DNA of 64,000 nucleotides from Dickeya dianthicola NCPPB 453 (GTDB lineage: Bacteria > Pseudomonadota > Gammaproteobacteria > Enterobacterales > Enterobacteriaceae): the NCBI RefSeq assembly GCF_000365305.1, contig NZ_CM001841.1, forward strand, positions 4,204,740 to 4,268,739, written 5' to 3'. Below are positions 28,380-39,667 of the stretch, in pieces. Below the pieces are notes generated by a model that saw only the letters and a program-made list of their open reading frames with translations, was not told where the DNA came from and searched no databases. How positions within the stretch are numbered: position 1 is the first letter of the stretch; every line of letters starts with the position of its first letter. Both the position numbers and the translations under genes were made by a program.

Positions 28380-30716
28380 ATGACGAATGCATTAAGCCAG
28401 ATTATTGCCAGCGAACTGCAGGCACGAACCGAACAGGTCACTGCGGCCATTCAACTGCTGGATGAGGGCAACACGGTCCCTTTTATCGCCCGTTACCGTA
28501 AAGAAGTCACCGGCGGGCTGGACGACACCCAACTACGCCAGTTGGAAAGCCGCCTGTCTTACCTGCGCGAGCTGGAAGAGCGCCGCCAGACCATCCTCAA
28601 ATCCATTGAGGAACAGGGTAAGCTAACCGACGCGCTGGCGACGTCGATTAACACAACCCTCAGCAAGACCGAGCTGGAAGACCTCTACCTGCCTTACAAG
28701 CCCAAACGCCGCACCCGCGGGCAAATCGCCATCGAAGCCGGGCTGGAGCCGCTGGCGGACAGCCTGTGGAACGACCCGAGCCAGACGCCGGAGCTCGTGG
28801 CCAACGCCTACGTCAATGCCGATAACGGCGTGGCCGACGTCAAAGCCGCGCTGGACGGCGCGCGCTATATTCTGATGGAGCGTTTCGCCGAAGACGCCGC
28901 GCTGCTGGCCAAAGTGCGAGATTACCTGTGGAAAAACGCGCATCTGGTGTCTCGCGTGGTGGAAGGCAAAGAGGAAGACGGCGCGAAATTCCGCGACTAC
29001 TTCGACCACCGCGAACCGCTGTCGCAGGTGCCGTCGCACCGAGCGCTGGCGATGTTCCGCGGCCGCAACGAAGGCATGTTGCAGCTCTCGCTTAACGCCG
29101 ATCCGCACTTTGACGAACCGCCGAAAGAGAGCCATTGCGAGCAAATCATCGTCGATCATCTGAGATTGCGTCTCGGCAACGCGCCGGCGGACGGCTGGCG
29201 GCGCGCAGTGGTGAACTGGACCTGGCGCATCAAGGTGTTGCTGCATCTGGAAACCGAACTGATGGGCAGCGTGCGTGAAAAAGCCGAAGACGAAGCCATC
29301 AACGTGTTTGCCCGCAACCTGCATGACCTGCTGATGGCGGCGCCCGCCGGCATGCGCGCCACTATGGGGCTGGACCCTGGCCTGCGCACCGGCGTGAAAG
29401 TGGCGGTGGTGGACGCGACCGGCAAACTGGTAGCGACCGATACTATCTATCCGCACACCGGTCAGGCCGCCAAAGCGGCTACCGTGGTCGCGGCGTTGTG
29501 CATCAAGCATCAGGTGGAGCTGGTCGCCATCGGCAACGGTACTGCGTCCCGCGAAACCGAGCGTTTCTTCCTCGATACCCAGAAGCAGTTCCCGGATGTG
29601 AAAGCACAGAAGGTGATCGTCAGCGAAGCAGGCGCGTCGGTGTATTCCGCCTCCGAACTGGCGGCGCTGGAATTCCCAGGTCTGGATGTATCGCTGCGCG
29701 GCGCGGTGTCCATCGCCCGCCGCTTGCAGGACCCGCTGTCCGAACTGGTCAAAATCGACCCGAAATCCATCGGCGTCGGCCAGTACCAGCATGACGTCAG
29801 CCAAACCCAACTGGCGAAAAAACTGGACGCGGTAGTGGAAGACTGCGTGAACGCCGTCGGCGTTGACCTCAACACCGCCTCGGTGCCGCTGCTGACCCGC
29901 GTGGCCGGCCTTACCCGGCTGATGGCGCAGAACATCGTCAGTTGGCGCGACGAAAACGGGCGCTTCAACAACCGCGACCAACTGCTGAAAGTCAGCCGCC
30001 TCGGCCCGAAAGCCTTTGAGCAGTGCGCCGGCTTCCTGCGTATCAACCACGGCGACAACCCGCTCGATGCCTCCACCGTCCACCCGGAAACCTACCCGGT
30101 GGTGGAACGCATTCTGGCGGCCACCGAGCAGAAACTGCAGGACCTGATGGGCAATTCCAGCGCGTTGCGCACCCTGAAACCGGCCAGCTTTACCGACGAT
30201 CGCTTTGGGGTGCCGACCGTCACCGACATCATCAAAGAGCTGGAAAAACCGGGGCGCGATCCGCGGCCTGAATTCAAGACCGCCAGCTTCGCCGACGGGG
30301 TAGAAACCCTCAACGACCTGCTGCCGGGCATGATTCTGGAAGGCGCCGTCACCAACGTCACCAACTTCGGCGCGTTTGTGGATATCGGCGTACATCAGGA
30401 TGGGCTGGTGCATATCTCCTCACTGGCGGATCGCTTCGTGGAAGACCCGCATCAGGTGGTGAAAGCCGGTGACATCGTCAAGGTGAAAGTGCTGGAAGTG
30501 GACCTGCAACGCAAACGCATCGCGCTGACCATGCGGCTGGACGAACAGCCCGGCGAAGGCAACAGCCGTCGCGACGGCGGACGCGAGCGCGACAACGGCA
30601 ATAAGGCATCGCGCCCGCCGCAGGCAGGCAACAAGGCCCGTCCGCGTCAGAGCAGCACGCCGGCCGGCAACAGCGCCATGAGCGACGCACTGGCGGCAGC
30701 GTTTAAGAAGCGATAG
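28380..30716 (+). CDS. tex: Transcription accessory protein Tex (YhgF)
   Basis: Cytoplasmic nucleic-acid-binding protein related to eukaryotic Spt6, linked to transcription. 778 residues (E. coli YhgF about 773). Domains in order: helical Tex N-terminal region (about 1-320, including [19 protein letters not shown] and [25 protein letters not shown]), YqgF/RNase H-like domain (about 325-450: [17 protein letters not shown]), helix-hairpin-helix pair (about 490-560: [30 protein letters not shown]) and an S1 RNA-binding domain (about 645-720: [34 protein letters not shown]). The tail is rich in R, G, N and S. No SD is evident before its ATG. In E. coli feoABC follows; here bioH does. Confidence 0.97.
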   Translation: MTNALSQIIASELQARTEQVTAAIQLLDEGNTVPFIARYRKEVTGGLDDTQLRQLESRLSYLRELEERRQTILKSIEEQGKLTDALATSINTTLSKTELEDLYLPYKPKRRTRGQIAIEAGLEPLADSLWNDPSQTPELVANAYVNADNGVADVKAALDGARYILMERFAEDAALLAKVRDYLWKNAHLVSRVVEGKEEDGAKFRDYFDHREPLSQVPSHRALAMFRGRNEGMLQLSLNADPHFDEPPKESHCEQIIVDHLRLRLGNAPADGWRRAVVNWTWRIKVLLHLETELMGSVREKAEDEAINVFARNLHDLLMAAPAGMRATMGLDPGLRTGVKVAVVDATGKLVATDTIYPHTGQAAKAATVVAALCIKHQVELVAIGNGTASRETERFFLDTQKQFPDVKAQKVIVSEAGASVYSASELAALEFPGLDVSLRGAVSIARRLQDPLSELVKIDPKSIGVGQYQHDVSQTQLAKKLDAVVEDCVNAVGVDLNTASVPLLTRVAGLTRLMAQNIVSWRDENGRFNNRDQLLKVSRLGPKAFEQCAGFLRINHGDNPLDASTVHPETYPVVERILAATEQKLQDLMGNSSALRTLKPASFTDDRFGVPTVTDIIKELEKPGRDPRPEFKTASFADGVETLNDLLPGMILEGAVTNVTNFGAFVDIGVHQDGLVHISSLADRFVEDPHQVVKAGDIVKVKVLEVDLQRKRIALTMRLDEQPGEGNSRRDGGRERDNGNKASRPPQAGNKARPRQSSTPAGNSAMSDALAAAFKKR

Positions 30717-30723
30717 CTCTTGT

Positions 30724-30753
30724 CAGGGTTCAGGCTATCGAGCCTGAACCCTG
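30724..30753 (+). terminator. Hairpin after tex
   Basis: CAGGGTTCAGGCT (30724-30736) pairs perfectly with AGCCTGAACCCTG (30741-30753), 13 bp with a 4-base loop. There is no T run, but its place between the convergent tex and bioH fits a shared terminator. Confidence 0.65.
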
Positions 30754-30815
30754 CGCAAGTAGAGGCGACGATTGACGTAGTCAGTGCTTCACACTAGCCC
30801 CCTTACTTCAACACG

Positions 30816-31583
30816 CTATCCTGCACAAAACCCTACCACCTGCTCCACAAACACCTCCGGATGGGAGATAAACGGTGCGTGGGCGGCTTTCGGTATCACT
30901 ACGGAGGCGGAGTGTGGGTACTGTTCGTCCATCAGCGCGGCGACTTTGCGCGGCACCAGCCCGTCCAGCGCGCCGTACAGGCGCAGGAACGGCATGGTGA
31001 GCGCGCTCAGCGGTTCACGCAGGTCGGTATCGCGCAGAATCCCCAGCCCGGCGTTCAGCACCTCGGTGGAGGGCGCCGGTTGGCCGGACAGCGCCACTTT
31101 CAGCAAACGTGCGTCTTTTCTGGCGTTTTCGGTACCCAGCGTCTGCAACGCCAGAAAACGCTCGATGGTGCCGAAGAAATCTTCGCTCAGCATTTGCTGG
31201 AAGCCGGATAGCACCTGCGGGCGGATGCCCGGCCAGCCGTCGCGCGCTTCAAAGCACGGGGACGACGCCATCGTAATCAACGCGTTAACCCGTTCCGGCG
31301 CGCTCAGCGCCGCCTGACTGGCCACCAGCCCGCCCAGTGACCAGCCTAACCACACCGCCCGCTCCGGCGCCTGCGCCAGCACCTGCTGCGCCATGTCGGC
31401 AAGCGACATCACCCCGAATCCCTGACTCTGACCATAACCCGGCAAATCCACCCGGTGCAGCCTGAAATGCGGGGCCAGTCGCATGACGATGCTGTTCCAC
31501 ACCTGCGAATTCATTCCCCAGCCATGCAGCATCACAAGTTCGTATGTTCCTTCCCCTTCCGTTTGCCAGTGCAGTAATTCCAT
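30816..31583 (-). CDS. bioH: Pimeloyl-ACP methyl ester esterase
   Basis: Alpha/beta hydrolase that removes the methyl group from pimeloyl-ACP methyl ester, ending the BioC-BioH route to biotin. 255 residues (E. coli 256). The oxyanion region is [12 protein letters not shown] (18-29), the nucleophile S82 lies in GWSLGG (80-85), the acidic residue in YGALDGLVP and the His in [13 protein letters not shown] near residue 234; the triad is complete. It diverges from gntX with 79 bases between starts and converges with tex, as expected from the E. coli bioH-gntX-nfuA order. Confidence 0.96.
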   Translation of the reverse strand: MELLHWQTEGEGTYELVMLHGWGMNSQVWNSIVMRLAPHFRLHRVDLPGYGQSQGFGVMSLADMAQQVLAQAPERAVWLGWSLGGLVASQAALSAPERVNALITMASSPCFEARDGWPGIRPQVLSGFQQMLSEDFFGTIERFLALQTLGTENARKDARLLKVALSGQPAPSTEVLNAGLGILRDTDLREPLSALTMPFLRLYGALDGLVPRKVAALMDEQYPHSASVVIPKAAHAPFISHPEVFVEQVVGFCAG

Positions 31584-31662
31584 GAGTTATATTCCTCCGT
31601 CCGAAGTGGAATGATTCAGGCCATGCCGCCAGCGCTGCCTGATGACTCAGGGAAACGAGACG

Positions 31663-32382
31663 ATGTTAACGATCATGGCACAGTGCTGGCTCTGCCAGCA
31701 GCCGCTTTATCATAGCCATCACGGGATTTGCAGTCACTGCCGCCGTCATCTGCCGTTGCCGGTCACCTGCTGTCCGCGCTGCGGCCTGCCTTCGGCATCC
31801 GACACCCTATCGTGCGGACGGTGTCTGCAACAGCCGCCGCCGTGGCAGTCGTTGCTGTTTGTTAGTGACTACCGGCCGCCGCTGAGCACGCTGCTCAAAC
31901 GCGTCAAATTTCAGGGGCGCACCGAACTGGCGCCGGCGCTGGCGCGGCTGATGCTGCTGCAATGGCTGGCGCGCCGCCGGGATACCGCCTTGAGCCTGCC
32001 CGCTGCGTATCCGCGGCCTGACGCCATCGTCACCGTTCCTCTGCACCGACGGCGCCACTGGCGGCGCGGCTTCAACCAGACCGAGCTGCTCGCGCGCCTG
32101 CTGGCGCGCTGGCTGGGCTGCGCGTACCACCCCACCGCGCTGGTCCGCGTGCGTCCTACCGTTCCCCAGCAGACGCTGGGCGCGCGTTCCCGTCGCCGCA
32201 ACCTGCGCGGCGCGTTCGAATGCCGGCACGATGTCGTCAACAAGCAGGTCGTCGGCAAACGGTTAGTGTTGCTGGATGATGTGGTGACCACCGGCAGCAC
32301 GGCGGCGGAAGTCAGCCGGGTCTTACGCCAGGCCGGCGCGCAGCAAGTTCAGGTGTGGTGTCTATGCCGCACCTTGTCGTAA
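31663..32382 (+). CDS. gntX: ComF-like phosphoribosyltransferase-fold protein GntX
   Basis: 239 residues from the ATG at 31663 (MLTIMAQCWLCQQPL), chosen because the E. coli protein begins MLTV..CWLC; the raw frame starts seven codons earlier. An N-terminal zinc-ribbon-like region has CWLC, CSHC, CPRCGLP and CGRCLQ (within residues 8-55). The rest is a type I phosphoribosyltransferase fold with the PRPP-like loop VLLDDVVTTGSTAAEV near residue 202. Family members (ComFC/GntX) are tied to DNA uptake in naturally competent bacteria and to DNA use in E. coli, which is notable given the intact hof operon in this window. Its biochemical role is not settled. Confidence 0.93.
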   Translation: MLTIMAQCWLCQQPLYHSHHGICSHCRRHLPLPVTCCPRCGLPSASDTLSCGRCLQQPPPWQSLLFVSDYRPPLSTLLKRVKFQGRTELAPALARLMLLQWLARRRDTALSLPAAYPRPDAIVTVPLHRRRHWRRGFNQTELLARLLARWLGCAYHPTALVRVRPTVPQQTLGARSRRRNLRGAFECRHDVVNKQVVGKRLVLLDDVVTTGSTAAEVSRVLRQAGAQQVQVWCLCRTLS

Positions 32383-32438
32383 CCGTCGGGATGGGCGTAT
32401 TATAACCAACTGGCGTAGTCAACTATTGAGTTAACATT

Positions 32439-33014
32439 ATGATTCGTATTACCGACGCTGCTCAGGAGCACTTTGCCAAGCTGCTGACAAAACAGGAAGA
32501 AGGCACCCAGATTCGTGTCTTCGTCATCAATCCCGGTACCCCGAACGCCGAGTGCGGGGTGTCCTACTGCCCGCCCGATGCCGTCGAGCCGAACGATACC
32601 GAGCTGAAGTTCGAGAAACTGTCCGCTTATGTGGATGAACTCAGCACGCCGTATCTGGAAGACGCCGAGATCGATTTCGTGACCGACCAGCTAGGCTCCC
32701 AGCTGACGTTAAAAGCGCCGAATGCCAAGATGCGCAAAGTCGGCGACGACGCGCCGTTGATGGAGCGCGTGGAGTACGTGCTGCAATCCCAGATCAACCC
32801 GCAACTGGCCGGCCACGGCGGCCGTGTAACGCTGATGGAAATCACTGAGGAAAGTTTCGCTATTCTGCAGTTCGGCGGCGGCTGTAACGGCTGTTCTATG
32901 GTGGATTACACCCTGAAGGAAGGCATTGAAAAAGAGCTGTTGCAGAAATTCCCGGAACTGAAAGGGGTGCGTGACCTCACCGAGCATCAGCGCGGCGAAC
33001 ACTCCTATTATTGA
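32439..33014 (+). CDS. nfuA: Fe/S biogenesis protein NfuA
   Basis: Carrier that takes up and delivers 4Fe-4S clusters, important under iron limitation and oxidative stress. 191 residues, the E. coli length. N-terminal degenerate A-type carrier domain (about 1-95: [19 protein letters not shown]... [20 protein letters not shown]) and C-terminal Nfu domain (about 105-191) with the cluster-binding CNGC at about 149-152 in [20 protein letters not shown]. It follows gntX by 56 bases and is closed by a strong terminator, convergent with malQ. Confidence 0.98.
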   Translation: MIRITDAAQEHFAKLLTKQEEGTQIRVFVINPGTPNAECGVSYCPPDAVEPNDTELKFEKLSAYVDELSTPYLEDAEIDFVTDQLGSQLTLKAPNAKMRKVGDDAPLMERVEYVLQSQINPQLAGHGGRVTLMEITEESFAILQFGGGCNGCSMVDYTLKEGIEKELLQKFPELKGVRDLTEHQRGEHSYY

Positions 33015-33089
33015 TAGGATGCCATGATGCGTTACGGCGCTGATCTGATGCGGTGCTGACGATAGGCTCCGTCGAGCCGATGTTGATTA

Positions 33090-33126
33090 CCACGGGCGGC
33101 CAGTCACCTGGCCGCCCGTGATTTTT
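33090..33126 (+). terminator. Terminator of nfuA
   Basis: CACGGGCGGCCAG (33091-33103) pairs perfectly with CTGGCCGCCCGTG (33108-33120), followed by ATTTTT. It lies 76 bases after nfuA, convergent with malQ. Confidence 0.9.
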
Positions 33127-33148
33127 CCCGGCGACGCTCGCTCGCCAC

Positions 33149-35311
33149 TCAGACTTTTTTCGTTTCTTTTTTCGTTTCTTTATTTGTCTCTTCTGGCTTC
33201 TCGCTATCTGCCGATTTCGCTGTCTTTCTGTTCCGCGACGGTACCGGTCCGCCACGACGCAAATCGATATCCCGAATCAACCGCTCCAGATAGCGGTCGG
33301 TAAAAATGGAATCCAGCGAACGGCTTAGCTTGCGCCGCCAGTTGGGGTATTCCTGATGGGTGCCCGGCACATTCACCGGCGTCGCCATGTCCAGCCAGTC
33401 TTCAAGCTGCAAGCCTAACAGCGCGCTGGCGCTGTCCGCCAGATAACGCTGTACTCCACGGTTAAGCTGGGCGCTCATGGTCGTGAGCGAGGCATTACGC
33501 CCGACCCGCTGCGGCAGCAACTCTTGCTCATGCAGGGCGTCAAGCAGCCCCTGCTTGGCGCGCTCGCGCGCGTCGTGCTGCTGCTGCAACAATGCGTCGG
33601 TGGGATACAACCCGAGATCCTTGCCCAACGTCAGATCGACGCCCTGCCAGTAGCCACGCAACGTCGCCAGATCATGGGTGGTGATGGTGGCCATTGAGCG
33701 GGGCGGATACTCGTCCGGCGCGCGAAAACGATCGTGCTGATCTTTTTCAAAAAACAGTACCTTATAGGAATAGACACTGTTGTCGCGCAGTTTGTTGACG
33801 ATCTCCTCCGGCACCGTTCCCAGATCCTCGCCGATCACCAGACAACGATGACGATGGCTTTCCAACGCCAGGATCCCCAGCAGGTCATCCACCGGATAAA
33901 GCACATAGGCGCCGTGGGTAGCGGTGTTGCCGTTCAGAATCCACCACAGCCGCAGCAGTCCCATCACATGGTCGATACGCAATGCGCCGCTGTGCGCCAT
34001 ATTGCTGCGCAGCAGGTCGATAAACGGCTGATAACCGCGCTGGCGCAGCAGAATCGGGTGCATCGGCGTCAGGTTCCAGTTCTGTCCGCCCGGCCCCAGC
34101 GGGTCCGGCGGCGCGCCAAGCGTCACCGACATGCAGTGCAATTGCTGATCGCCCCAGGTATCCACGCCGCCCTGCGCCACTCCCACCGCCAGATCGCGAT
34201 ACAGGCCTATCGGCATGCCCAGTTGTTTGCTGTGGGAAAAACAGCTCGCCAGCTGTTCATGCGCCAGCCACTGCAGCCAGCAATAAAACTGCACATCGTC
34301 GGCGTGTTCCTGGCGGAATTGCAGCGAGGCGTCGCTGCGCGCGTCGTGGTATTCCTGCGGCCACTGCAACCAGTCGGCAGCCGGTTGGCCCTGCTGATTC
34401 AACCACGCCTGCAACGCGTCATAAGTCGCCTGCTGCAACAGGCTTTCATCGTGGGTTTTCAGAAACTGCTGGAAGGCGGTTTTGCGCGGGTCCAGCACGT
34501 TGCGGCGATTGAAATGATTGAACGCCAGCCGCAGCGCCGTCAGTTTCAGGCTGGTGACCGCGGCGTAATCCACCCAGCGGCTGGCGCGGGCGACGGTCAG
34601 TCGCCGCTGAACGTCGTCCTGTTTCCACCACTCGCCGGCGGCATCGCTCTGATGAAAATCATCCACCTGATTCACATCGATGTAGACGACATTCAGCCAG
34701 TTGCGCGATGACGGGCTGTACGGGCTGGCGGCTTCCGGCTGTGCCGGATAAAGCGCGTGCAACGGGTTTAGGCCGACAAAGGCGCCGCCCCGGCGCGCCA
34801 CCTGCTCCACCAACGTTTTCAGGTCGCCGAAATCGCCGATCCCCCAGTTGTCCGACGAACGCAGGGTATAGAGCTGCGCCATGACGCCCCACCAGCGTTT
34901 GCCCTGCGTCAGCGGGTCCGGTTCGTAACACCGCGCCGGCGCCACAATCACCCGGCATACCCACTGCTGTTCGCCCTGCGTCAGTATCAGTTGGTGATAG
35001 CCGAGCGGCAGGTTGTCCGGCAACGCCAGCGCCGCCTGCCCGGTCGATCGTCCTTCGATAATGCCGCCTTTTTCATAGGTGAGCGTCCAGCCATACTCGC
35101 CGTCGTCATGCAGCGGCAACCTATTCTGTTGCCCCTGGCGGAACACGCACACCGAAGGCAACGGCGCCACCGTCGGCTCCTCGACATCAAGCAGTTGCAG
35201 CAGTGTCTCACGGGTTTCCTGGTCTATCGCCTGTTCATTACCGTAAGCATCTTTATAGGTATCAGCGATCCCCGGATGTTGGGGTACAGATTTTTTTGCT
35301 TTCAACGCCAT
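33149..35311 (-). CDS. malQ: 4-alpha-glucanotransferase (amylomaltase)
   Basis: Cytoplasmic GH77 enzyme that rearranges maltodextrins, releasing glucose and longer chains for MalP. 720 residues against about 694 in E. coli. N-terminal beta-rich module (about 60-130), then the (beta/alpha)8 core: GIGDFGDLKTLVEQVARRGGAFVGLNPLHAL, the nucleophile region ALRIDHVMGLLRLWWI (Asp), the acid/base ALRIDHVMG downstream IGEDLGTVP (Glu) and TTHDLATLRGYW (Asp). The C-terminus carries an extra low-complexity tail of about 25 residues rich in K, E and T, from a T/C-rich DNA stretch at 33150-33190. It starts 12 bases after malP and is surely in the same transcript. Confidence 0.97.
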   Translation of the reverse strand: MALKAKKSVPQHPGIADTYKDAYGNEQAIDQETRETLLQLLDVEEPTVAPLPSVCVFRQGQQNRLPLHDDGEYGWTLTYEKGGIIEGRSTGQAALALPDNLPLGYHQLILTQGEQQWVCRVIVAPARCYEPDPLTQGKRWWGVMAQLYTLRSSDNWGIGDFGDLKTLVEQVARRGGAFVGLNPLHALYPAQPEAASPYSPSSRNWLNVVYIDVNQVDDFHQSDAAGEWWKQDDVQRRLTVARASRWVDYAAVTSLKLTALRLAFNHFNRRNVLDPRKTAFQQFLKTHDESLLQQATYDALQAWLNQQGQPAADWLQWPQEYHDARSDASLQFRQEHADDVQFYCWLQWLAHEQLASCFSHSKQLGMPIGLYRDLAVGVAQGGVDTWGDQQLHCMSVTLGAPPDPLGPGGQNWNLTPMHPILLRQRGYQPFIDLLRSNMAHSGALRIDHVMGLLRLWWILNGNTATHGAYVLYPVDDLLGILALESHRHRCLVIGEDLGTVPEEIVNKLRDNSVYSYKVLFFEKDQHDRFRAPDEYPPRSMATITTHDLATLRGYWQGVDLTLGKDLGLYPTDALLQQQHDARERAKQGLLDALHEQELLPQRVGRNASLTTMSAQLNRGVQRYLADSASALLGLQLEDWLDMATPVNVPGTHQEYPNWRRKLSRSLDSIFTDRYLERLIRDIDLRRGGPVPSRNRKTAKSADSEKPEETNKETKKETKKV

Positions 35312-35323
35312 GGTATTGATTCC

Positions 35324-37741
35324 TTAATCACGCATCGTCCAGATGCGTTTCTGATAATCATGAATTGCCCGATCGGCACTGAACATCCCCATGCGGGCGG
35401 TATTCAGAATGCAGCGACGCGTCCATTCATCAGGTTCACGATACAACTCATCCACACGCTGTTGAGCCTGGCAGTAAGGAGCGAAATCGGCCAGCACCAG
35501 ATAGGGATCACCCAGTATCAGCAGGCTATCCAGCAGAGGGGCGAACGCCGTTTTATCTCCGTGGCTGAATGTCCCATCCGCCAGTTCATCAAGAATGTCC
35601 TTTAGCAATGGATTCGCGGCAATGTAGCGGGCAGGTTTATAGCCGCCGGCAGTCAGCGCTTTCACCTGTTCGACGGTATGCCCGAAGATGAACAGATTCT
35701 CCGCGCCCACTTCCTGCGCCATCTCCACATTGGCGCCGTCCAGGGTGCCCACCGTCAGCGCGCCGTTCAACGCCAGCTTCATGTTGCCGGTGCCGGACGC
35801 CTCCTTGCCCGCCGTGGAAATCTGTTCCGACACGTCAGCAGCCGGAATAATCCGCTCCGCCAGCGAAACGCGGTAATCCGGCAAAAAGATCACTTTCAGG
35901 CGGTCATTCACCCGCGTGTCCCGGTTAATGTGTTCCGCCACGCAGTTGATGGCGTAAATAATATTTTTTGCCAGTACGTACCCCGGCGCCGCCTTGGCGC
36001 CAAACAGAAAAAGGCGCGGCACGATATCCAATCCAGGGTCGGCAAGCAATCGCTTATACAGCGATAAAATGTGCAGCAGATTCAGATGCTGCCGCTTGTA
36101 TTCGTGCAACCGTTTGATTTGCACATCAAACAGCGAAGCAGGGTCGATACGGATGCCGTATTCGCGCTGCAAAAATTGCGCTAGCTGCGTTTTGTTGTCC
36201 TGCTTGATCTGGCGGTAACGCGCCCGGAACGCGCTGTCCTGCGCGTAGGGCGCCAGCCCATCCAGCAGCGTCAGCCGGTTACTCCATTCGGTATGCAAGG
36301 TGTCGTCAATCAGCGAAGAGAGCGCCGGATTGCACTGTTTCAGCCAGCGGCGCGGCGTAATGCCGTTGGTGACATTGTGAAACTTTGTCGGCCACAGCTG
36401 GTGATATTCCGGAAACAGGTCGCGCACCACCAGATCAGAGTGCATCTGCGCCACCCCATTGACCGCAAAACAGGCCACCACGCACAGGTTCGCCATTCTC
36501 ACCTGACGGCGATGCACCACCGCCAGCCGCGCCCAGGCCTGCCTGTCGCCCGGCCAGCGCGCATCCACCTGCTGGCGCAGGCGCTCATTAATCGTTTTGA
36601 TAATCGACAGATGACGCGGCAGCAGCCGGCCGAACAGCCGTTCGTCCCAGCACTCCAGCGCTTCCGGCATCAGGGTATGATTAGTGTAGGCGAACAGGCG
36701 CCCGGTAAGCTGCCAGGCCTGTTCCCACGGCATTTGATGCTCGTCCAGCAACAGACGCAGCGTTTCGGGGATCGCCAGCGTCGGATGGGTATCGTTCAAC
36801 TGCACCACTTCATACTCGGGCAGCGTCTCCAGAGGCCGACCGGCGCGCTCATGCCGCCGGAAGATGTCCGCCACGGCGCAGGCGCACTGAAAATACTGCT
36901 GCATCAGGCGCAGTTTTTTACCGGCAGCGTGATTGTCGTTTGGATACAGCACCTTGGTCAGACTGGCGGCGGCGATGCCCTGCTGCTCGGCTTTCAGATA
37001 ATGGCCGGCGTTGAACTGCTCAAGATCAAACGGGTCGCTGTGGATGGCCTGCCACAACCGCAGCGGTTGCACCCTGCCATTGTGATAGCCGATAACCGGG
37101 ATATCGGTGGCCTCGCCGACGATGACCTGTTCCGGTATCCAACGCTCGCAGCCGTCCGCCTGTTTCACCAGTTCGCCGCCAAAGCCGACCTCCACCGCCA
37201 GCTCCGGACGCGGACGCGCCCACGGGTAGCTGTCGCGCAGCCAGTCGTCCGGCGTTTCCCGCTGAAAACCGGCGTCAAAATGCTGGCGGAACAAACCGTA
37301 TTGATAATGCAGACCGTAGCCTATCGCCGGCTGACCGACCGTCGCCATCGCGTCCAGATAACAGGACGCCAGCCTTCCGAGCCCGCCGTTGCCAAGCGCC
37401 GGGTCGGTTTCCTGCTCCAACACATCGCTCAGCGCCAGCCCCTGTTGCGCCAGCACCGCCGCCACCGCATCATACCAGCCCAGATTGAGCAGGTTGTTGC
37501 CGGTCAGGCGGCCGGGCAGGAATTCCATCGACAGGTAATTAACATGCCGCGCCGCCGCAGGCGCGGCGTCGGGCGGGAGCAGGTCGGCAGACGTCAACAC
37601 ATCCAGTTGCTCCGTCAACGCGGCGCTCACCAGTTGCCAGCACTGACGCAACGACAGCGCCTGCAAGGACGGTTGAGTACACGCCTGCAACTGACGTTGC
37701 AGGGCGGCGGCGAACCGGGAAGGATTGAATGATGGTGACAT
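35324..37741 (-). CDS. malP: Maltodextrin phosphorylase
   Basis: GT35 phosphorylase that releases glucose 1-phosphate from maltodextrins. The start at 37741 ([15 protein letters not shown]) follows GAGGAGAGAGG and gives 805 residues (E. coli 797); the raw frame is 17 codons longer. The pyridoxal phosphate lysine lies in [30 protein letters not shown], and the glucan site region [19 protein letters not shown] is intact. Only 44 bases lie between the glpR stop and this start. I see no MalT box there, and malT itself is not next to it, so transcription from the glpEGR promoters is likely. Paralogue of glgP in this window. Confidence 0.97.
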   Translation of the reverse strand: MSPSFNPSRFAAALQRQLQACTQPSLQALSLRQCWQLVSAALTEQLDVLTSADLLPPDAAPAAARHVNYLSMEFLPGRLTGNNLLNLGWYDAVAAVLAQQGLALSDVLEQETDPALGNGGLGRLASCYLDAMATVGQPAIGYGLHYQYGLFRQHFDAGFQRETPDDWLRDSYPWARPRPELAVEVGFGGELVKQADGCERWIPEQVIVGEATDIPVIGYHNGRVQPLRLWQAIHSDPFDLEQFNAGHYLKAEQQGIAAASLTKVLYPNDNHAAGKKLRLMQQYFQCACAVADIFRRHERAGRPLETLPEYEVVQLNDTHPTLAIPETLRLLLDEHQMPWEQAWQLTGRLFAYTNHTLMPEALECWDERLFGRLLPRHLSIIKTINERLRQQVDARWPGDRQAWARLAVVHRRQVRMANLCVVACFAVNGVAQMHSDLVVRDLFPEYHQLWPTKFHNVTNGITPRRWLKQCNPALSSLIDDTLHTEWSNRLTLLDGLAPYAQDSAFRARYRQIKQDNKTQLAQFLQREYGIRIDPASLFDVQIKRLHEYKRQHLNLLHILSLYKRLLADPGLDIVPRLFLFGAKAAPGYVLAKNIIYAINCVAEHINRDTRVNDRLKVIFLPDYRVSLAERIIPAADVSEQISTAGKEASGTGNMKLALNGALTVGTLDGANVEMAQEVGAENLFIFGHTVEQVKALTAGGYKPARYIAANPLLKDILDELADGTFSHGDKTAFAPLLDSLLILGDPYLVLADFAPYCQAQQRVDELYREPDEWTRRCILNTARMGMFSADRAIHDYQKRIWTMRD

Positions 37742-37785
37742 CGTGCCTCTCTCCTCTATTTGTGATGGAAAAAGGCACGTCGGGA

Positions 37786-38544
37786 TCAGCACAACTCCAA
37801 CTGTACCTTATGTTGTTCGATGATTTTCAGCACACTGGACGGTGGTAACTGATCGGTAAAAAGATAGTCGATCAAATCCATGTTGCCCAAATTGACCATA
37901 GCGTTACGGCCGAATTTCGAATGGTCCGTCACCAGCATCACGCAGCGGGAATTTTCGATAATCGCCCGTTTGGTGCGTACCTCGTGGTAGTCAAACTCCA
38001 GCAACGAGCCGTCCATATCAATACCGCTGATTCCCAAAATGCCGAAATCGAGCCTGAACTGGGAAATAAAATCCAGCGTGGCTTCGCCGATAATGCCGCC
38101 GTCCCGGCTGCGCACCTCGCCGCCCGCCAGAATCAGGCGAAAATCTTCTTTGGCGGTCAGCAACGTTGCCACATTCAGGTTGTTGGTGACCACCCGCAAA
38201 TCCTTATGGTTCATCAGCGCGTGGGCCACCGCCTCCGGCGTGGTGCCGATATCAATAAAAAGCGTAGCACCATCCGGAATCTGGCTGGCGACCTGCCTCG
38301 CAATCCTGGCTTTTTCATCCGACCACATCATTTTGCGATCGTGATAGGCGGTATTGACCGAACTGGAGGGCAACGCCGCGCCGCCATGATGACGATGGAT
38401 CTTGTTCTGTTCCGCCAGATCGTTCAGATCGCGGCGAATGGTCTGCGGGCTGACCGCAAAATGCTCTACCAGTTCCTCGGTACTGACGTATCCTTGCCGG
38501 CGCACCAGGTCGATAATGGCGTCGTGCCGCTGTGTTTGCTTCAC
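37786..38544 (-). CDS. glpR: Glycerol-3-phosphate regulon repressor
   Basis: DeoR-family repressor whose inducer is glycerol 3-phosphate. The GTG at 38544, with GAGGGGATC just upstream, starts [29 protein letters not shown] as in E. coli and gives 252 residues, the E. coli length; the raw frame extends 37 codons further. Helix-turn-helix at about 19-45 ([27 protein letters not shown]), then the DeoR effector domain with [15 protein letters not shown] and [27 protein letters not shown]. The frame is intact. It follows glpG by 143 bases. Unusual: malPQ follow directly, which couples the repressor gene to maltodextrin use. Confidence 0.98.
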   Translation of the reverse strand: MKQTQRHDAIIDLVRRQGYVSTEELVEHFAVSPQTIRRDLNDLAEQNKIHRHHGGAALPSSSVNTAYHDRKMMWSDEKARIARQVASQIPDGATLFIDIGTTPEAVAHALMNHKDLRVVTNNLNVATLLTAKEDFRLILAGGEVRSRDGGIIGEATLDFISQFRLDFGILGISGIDMDGSLLEFDYHEVRTKRAIIENSRCVMLVTDHSKFGRNAMVNLGNMDLIDYLFTDQLPPSSVLKIIEQHKVQLELC

Positions 38545-38687
38545 ATTGATCCCCTCAAACACCGGCATGCCGTCATGCCGGCCAATTAAGAAACCGCGCC
38601 TCACAGGCAAAACAACGCACGGCCATGCAGTAGCGACTACGCGCCCTTCTGCCACTTATTCGGATTTCAGTAAACGGTATGATGGCA

Positions 38688-39512
38688 TTAGCGGCGTCTG
38701 TTGCGTGTATCCCACCATGCCATCAGCAAGCCAATGACCAGCCCCGCGATGTGCGCCGCATTGGCGATCGACATGCCCAAAATATCGAAATAGCCCACCA
38801 CCAGCCACACCAGCGCGAACGCCATCAAACCACGCTGAAGATGCAGCGAGCCATCCGGCTCACGCTCGCCGCGCAGCCAGACATACCCCATCAGGGCATA
38901 CACCACGCCGGACAGGCCGCCGAAATAGACACCGCTGAACCAGGACTGTACCCAACCGCTGAATGCAGATGACAAGAGCAGAATCACGCACAATCGCCGG
39001 GTGCCGAGCACACGCTCTACCGGGCCGCCGAGATACCACCACCACATCAGGTTGAACAGCAGATGCAACAGCGAGAAATGCAGCAGCGCGTGGCTGAACC
39101 AGCGCCAGAGCTGCGGGGTCTGCACGCTGTCCGGAAAAGCTAACAGCGCCATCATGCGCTCTACGCCGTAGGCCTGCATCAGCAGGTAGACGGCGATGGC
39201 GACCACCAGCACGCCCAGCGTCAACGGCCCCGCGCGCTGGCGCAGTGTTTGCAAGTAGGAAAACGACGGGTAACGCAGCCCGCTGTCGGTGGTGCCGTTC
39301 TGCCAGCTGGCCGCCTGATAGCGCTCATGCCAGGGCTCCTGCAGAAAGCGCGCCAGCTCCTGCTTCACCCGCTCCTGCTGGCTTTCATCCGGCAGCCAGA
39401 TATCCACGTCGTTCCCGTTGATACGGGCAACCAGCCGCACCTGATGCGTGTGCATATAGTCGATAAACGCCTGCGCCAGACGTGGATTGGATAGCGCAAC
39501 AATTCGGATCAT
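38688..39512 (-). CDS. glpG: Rhomboid protease GlpG
   Basis: Intramembrane serine protease of the inner membrane, cutting membrane proteins near the membrane surface. 274 residues (E. coli 276). Cytoplasmic N-terminal domain (about 1-90) and six membrane helices after it. The catalytic Ser lies in [17 protein letters not shown] (TM4) and the His in [14 protein letters not shown] (TM6); the WR motif of loop 1 is present ([25 protein letters not shown]). It sits between glpE and glpR as in E. coli. Confidence 0.97.
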   Translation of the reverse strand: MIRIVALSNPRLAQAFIDYMHTHQVRLVARINGNDVDIWLPDESQQERVKQELARFLQEPWHERYQAASWQNGTTDSGLRYPSFSYLQTLRQRAGPLTLGVLVVAIAVYLLMQAYGVERMMALLAFPDSVQTPQLWRWFSHALLHFSLLHLLFNLMWWWYLGGPVERVLGTRRLCVILLLSSAFSGWVQSWFSGVYFGGLSGVVYALMGYVWLRGEREPDGSLHLQRGLMAFALVWLVVGYFDILGMSIANAAHIAGLVIGLLMAWWDTRNRRR

Positions 39513-39667
39513 GACAATAGCCCAACGCTTTCCGCCAATGAATTTATGTCTTCGATTCTAAAACATTTACCACCCGGAGCGCAGCGCAATAACCGCTGAT
39601 AATCCTTCCTATTTCAATTATGAGTGTGACGGTTTTCACATCGTTTATCGGGTATGCCAATGTGCGA

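Noticed and set aside
28623-30413. 596-residue open frame on the minus strand
   Set aside because: Antisense to tex; same codon-shadow composition and no SD.
31285-31500. GAGAGAGG-like repetitive peptide frame antisense to bioH
   Set aside because: Low-complexity shadow of bioH codons, not a gene.
36293-37732. 479-residue plus-strand open frame, and a similar one at 49064-50416
   Set aside because: Antisense to malP and to glgB; no recognisable domain.
37742-37785. MalT box in front of malP
   Set aside because: The purine-rich GAGGAGAGAGG on the minus strand is better explained as the SD of malP; a pair of MalT boxes would not fit in 44 bases.
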